From Tengunoibacter tsumagoiensis (GTDB lineage: Bacteria; Chloroflexota; Ktedonobacteria; Ktedonobacterales; Ktedonobacteraceae): 64,000 nucleotides of DNA. Positions 61,518 through 64,000 of the stretch are shown in pieces (the first letter of the stretch is position 1; each line of letters opens with the position of its first letter). Made by a program: the position numbers and the translations under genes. The stretch covers positions 4,773,001-4,837,000 of the forward strand of contig NZ_BIFR01000001.1 in assembly GCF_003967535.1 (NCBI RefSeq), written 5' to 3'. A model generated the notes under the pieces. It was not told where the DNA came from. It ran no database searches and worked only from the letters and a program-made list of their open reading frames with translations.

Positions 61518-62820
61518 TAGCTACTTCCAACAATTCGGGCGCTTTCAGCGAAGCGCCCGTTTGTATTTGATAAGCAATGCTTTAAGTGGGATCTCAGCAG
61601 GGATTATTACTGTTCTCTATAATCTCTATCTTGCTCAGTTAGGCTATGGGGCGGATTTTATTGGCCTGGTTCTGTTGATTGCCACTATTGGGGGGGGTCT
61701 GATGATCTTTCCCGCTGGCCTCTGCATTGATCGCTTTGGCGGTAAGCTGATTCTTATCTGGTCCAGTGTCCTCGTTGGTCTGGCAGGAACAGGCCAGATT
61801 CTTTTTCGAACCCCTCTTACTCTCTGTATAAGCGGCTTTATCGCTGGTATTGGTGGGGCCTTCTTACTTGTCATCAATGCCCCTTTTCTCTCAACTCATA
61901 GTACCTCTGAAGAGCGACCACATCTCTTTAGCCTCAACATTGTCCTCAGTCTTGGCACTACGGTACTGGGCGAGTTTATCGGAGGCTTCTTGCCTGGATG
62001 GATCCGTAATTTTCCTACGCTTATGGCTCCTTTACCAACAGGATTAGAGTGGCTTCTGGCCTCAGGAGCTACTGCACGCTCCTATCAGCTCTCGTTATTA
62101 TTGGCTGGCTTGATCTCCCTACCTAGCTTTATTCCACTATTCCTGATGGCATCTGATCGACCTGCTACCATACCCAGAAGTCTACAAGTACCGGTTTCGT
62201 TTCACTCTCAGCTGCAACAACGAATGACACAACTTGCGAAGATAAGGCAACGCTGGCGACCTTTGCTAAAAAGTCCATTCGCAACGATGCTTCTGGCGCA
62301 GATCCTTCTCTATTGTGGCGCTGGCTTATTTATTCCGTACTTCAATCTCTATTTTGTACAGCATCTAGGGGCCTCTCCAGCGCTCTTTGGGGCTCTTGAT
62401 GGTGGGGCTAATCTCTTACACGCTTGTATGATCCTGATGGCTCCCTGGCTGGCTCTCCGCATTGGCCAGGTGGCAAGCATTGTGATTCCACGAGTACTGG
62501 CTCTGCCACTTATGCTCATTCTTGGCTTCACACGTTCGCTTCCACTTGCCGCTATTGCCTATCCTCTTCGTCAGGGGCTGACCGACATGTCTCAAGGCAT
62601 CTTTCAAGTCTTTTCAATGGAGGTAGTTGAGCCTCGTCATCGTGGACTCGCTAATAGTAGTTATCAGGCAGCCTACCAAGTCTCTTATGCATTGGCAACG
62701 CCTATTGGAGGGCTGATCATTACCCATGTTGGCTATGCACCTCTCTTTGTCATTGCCTGTCTGCTTTATTCATTGATGCTGATCTTGTTCTGGGTGCGCT
62801 TTGGACATCGCTCACACTAA
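61504..62820 (+). CDS. MFS transporter
   Basis: 438 aa from an ATG at 61504; the frame is open to 61462. Twelve predicted helices: SARLYLISNALSGISAGIIT, LYLAQLGYGADFIGLVLLIA, then AGLCIDRFGGKLILIW (conserved loop) and later RHRGLANSSYQAAYQVSYALATPIGG. It overlaps the end of the upstream gene, so it probably belongs to the same operon as the two small membrane proteins. The substrate is unknown. Confidence 0.85.
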   Translation: MAHVNSYFQQFGRFQRSARLYLISNALSGISAGIITVLYNLYLAQLGYGADFIGLVLLIATIGGGLMIFPAGLCIDRFGGKLILIWSSVLVGLAGTGQILFRTPLTLCISGFIAGIGGAFLLVINAPFLSTHSTSEERPHLFSLNIVLSLGTTVLGEFIGGFLPGWIRNFPTLMAPLPTGLEWLLASGATARSYQLSLLLAGLISLPSFIPLFLMASDRPATIPRSLQVPVSFHSQLQQRMTQLAKIRQRWRPLLKSPFATMLLAQILLYCGAGLFIPYFNLYFVQHLGASPALFGALDGGANLLHACMILMAPWLALRIGQVASIVIPRVLALPLMLILGFTRSLPLAAIAYPLRQGLTDMSQGIFQVFSMEVVEPRHRGLANSSYQAAYQVSYALATPIGGLIITHVGYAPLFVIACLLYSLMLILFWVRFGHRSH

Positions 62821-62906
62821 AAATTCTTCAAGGACTTCTTCAAAAGATACCCAGCGTCACACTGTACCCCATAAATAGCCTGATCGTGAAGGGAGCTTAT
62901 GCTCGT

Positions 62907-64000
62907 CTATTTGCGCAATCGGGGGCGAATCATAATATTTGGCTCACGCAGGGGCAGGCCAGCCATAAGCGTATCCAATTGCAAAAACATAGCCTGTGCA
63001 ATATCTAATGGGTTATATTCAAGCGCCGTAATCTTTCTTAGATGCCCAAACAGAATAGGTGAACCGGCATTGGTATGAACAATAACTTTCACATCTTTTC
63101 CAATTTTAATGCCCATCTCTTCTAAAGCAGTAAGCGCTCCATCGGCAAGCAGATCATCCCCAATAAACAGGCCATCAGGCTTTAAATCACTGGCCCCTCC
63201 ATAGACTTCTTTCGCTAAAAGATAGCCTTGCTCTTGCGGCGAGAGCACCTGCTGTGACAATGGCAGATGGGGAAGGCGCATAAATTCTGGATAATAGGTT
63301 AATTTTTTTTCTTCCAATGTCTTACGAAACTGAAGAAAAGACGCCATCTCTTCTAAAGAGAGATGAGGAATATCATGAGCATTCCAGCCCGGTATATCAA
63401 AATAAAGCATATTTGGCAGCCAACAACCCAGCCTTTTGCACCCCTGACGATGCAATTCGTCTGCGGCCATACGACCTTCTTCAGCATTATCTATAATAAC
63501 GAGCCAGGAGCCCCCACCAGCAAAGGTAACACAAGGAATTGAAGGCTCAGTATCCTCTCCTAAACCAACTGTATGCAATCCTACAGCCAGTACTCCATGT
63601 ACCCGCTGTGTTCGCAACAGCTCTTTGACATCCTCAGGGACTGAATCTCTGGTATCAGCAATCTGCGGAACTAGATGAAAGGTATAAATCTCATTCTTAA
63701 ACTGTTCTCTCCGTCGTACTTCTTGTTCCAGACGCATCCATAATAGAGCCCAAAAGGGTGACAGTACCTCTGAAATAAGGTTGTTCGCAGAAAAAAAAAT
63801 GTGAATAGACTTCCGATGAATGTTCGGAGAGACAAAAATACCCAGGCTCCTCTTTCGATAGATAATCTGCTCTGTCTCTAAAATATCAAGTGCATCTCGT
63901 AAAGTGACACTTGATACCTCCATCTCTTTGCATAACATGCTTACTGTAGGGAGCTGAGCCCCAGGCCCTCTTTCAAAAGCTATCTGGCGAAGGCTCTTAC
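62907..64000 (-). CDS. GntR/LacI-type transcriptional regulator (5' end outside window)
   Basis: Open to the right edge, so the true start is beyond 64000. At least 363 codons are visible. The first 60 residues are a GntR-type winged HTH: IAFERGPGAQLPTVSMLCKE, then VSSVTLRDALDILETEQIIY and SLGIFVSPN. The rest is a periplasmic-binding-like (LacI/GalR-type) sensor: EDVKELLRTQRVHGVLAVG, CVTFAGGGSWLVIIDNAEEG and PDGLFIGDDLLADGALTALEEMG. This architecture (GntR HTH with LacI-type ligand domain) is typical of sugar-responsive regulators such as AraR. The ligand and targets are unknown. Confidence 0.9.
   Translation of the reverse strand, partial: KSLRQIAFERGPGAQLPTVSMLCKEMEVSSVTLRDALDILETEQIIYRKRSLGIFVSPNIHRKSIHIFFSANNLISEVLSPFWALLWMRLEQEVRRREQFKNEIYTFHLVPQIADTRDSVPEDVKELLRTQRVHGVLAVGLHTVGLGEDTEPSIPCVTFAGGGSWLVIIDNAEEGRMAADELHRQGCKRLGCWLPNMLYFDIPGWNAHDIPHLSLEEMASFLQFRKTLEEKKLTYYPEFMRLPHLPLSQQVLSPQEQGYLLAKEVYGGASDLKPDGLFIGDDLLADGALTALEEMGIKIGKDVKVIVHTNAGSPILFGHLRKITALEYNPLDIAQAMFLQLDTLMAGLPLREPNIMIRPRLRK

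Overview
This window looks like a chromosomal segment from a Ktedonobacteria-like member of the Chloroflexota. That is an inference from protein style, not a database match. Supporting features are tandem families of membrane-anchored proteins with AT/AQ-rich stalks and a LamG-like C-terminal domain, a Ser/Thr kinase with TPR repeats, an ECF sigma factor, T-box control of aminoacyl-tRNA synthetases, and hairpin terminators with little or no T-tract. Genes lie on both strands, mostly as single genes or short operons. No rRNA, prophage, insertion sequence or CRISPR array was recognised.

Left part (1-8600): a UspA-like stress protein, a GAF-domain protein, a DUF711 protein (minus strand), a large Dna2-like nuclease-helicase, a tandem-GNAT acetyltransferase with a possible attenuator leader, a stand-alone LuxR-type HTH protein and a MIP18-type Fe-S assembly factor. 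From 8725 to 15078 come five consecutive paralogues of one exported, lectin-like membrane protein family. Two of them carry an N-terminal zinc ribbon, and one of these also has a 45-bp coding repeat.

Middle part (15100-31030): serS under a complete T-box, two metallophosphoesterases, dihydrolipoamide dehydrogenase, a membrane-anchored polysaccharide deacetylase, tRNA-Ala(CGC), and leuS under a T-box whose leader contains a tRNA-Ala(GGC) gene. A phytoene/squalene synthase and recG follow. From 31079 to about 32190 there is an array of six long fold-back repeats with G-rich loops.

Right part (32300-64000): an XRE/TPR regulator, an orphan ATP synthase c subunit, a heterodimeric ABC exporter, acetate kinase, a repetitive amphipathic protein, a HAD phosphatase, an ECF sigma factor, a SAM methyltransferase, an atypical Nramp-family transporter, a MerA-like flavoprotein, a lipid kinase/PAP2 phosphatase pair, a DUF4288 protein, two MFS transporters, an orphan HicB-like protein, a Ser/Thr kinase, a nucleotidyltransferase, two adjacent rhomboid proteases, a MarC-family protein, a transglycosylase-associated membrane protein, a pair of small membrane proteins and a GntR/LacI-type regulator cut by the window edge.

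The strongest observations for follow-up are the tRNA gene inside the leuS T-box leader, the fold-back repeat array, the five-gene lectin-like cluster, the orphan atpE and the Nramp-like protein lacking the canonical metal-binding motifs.
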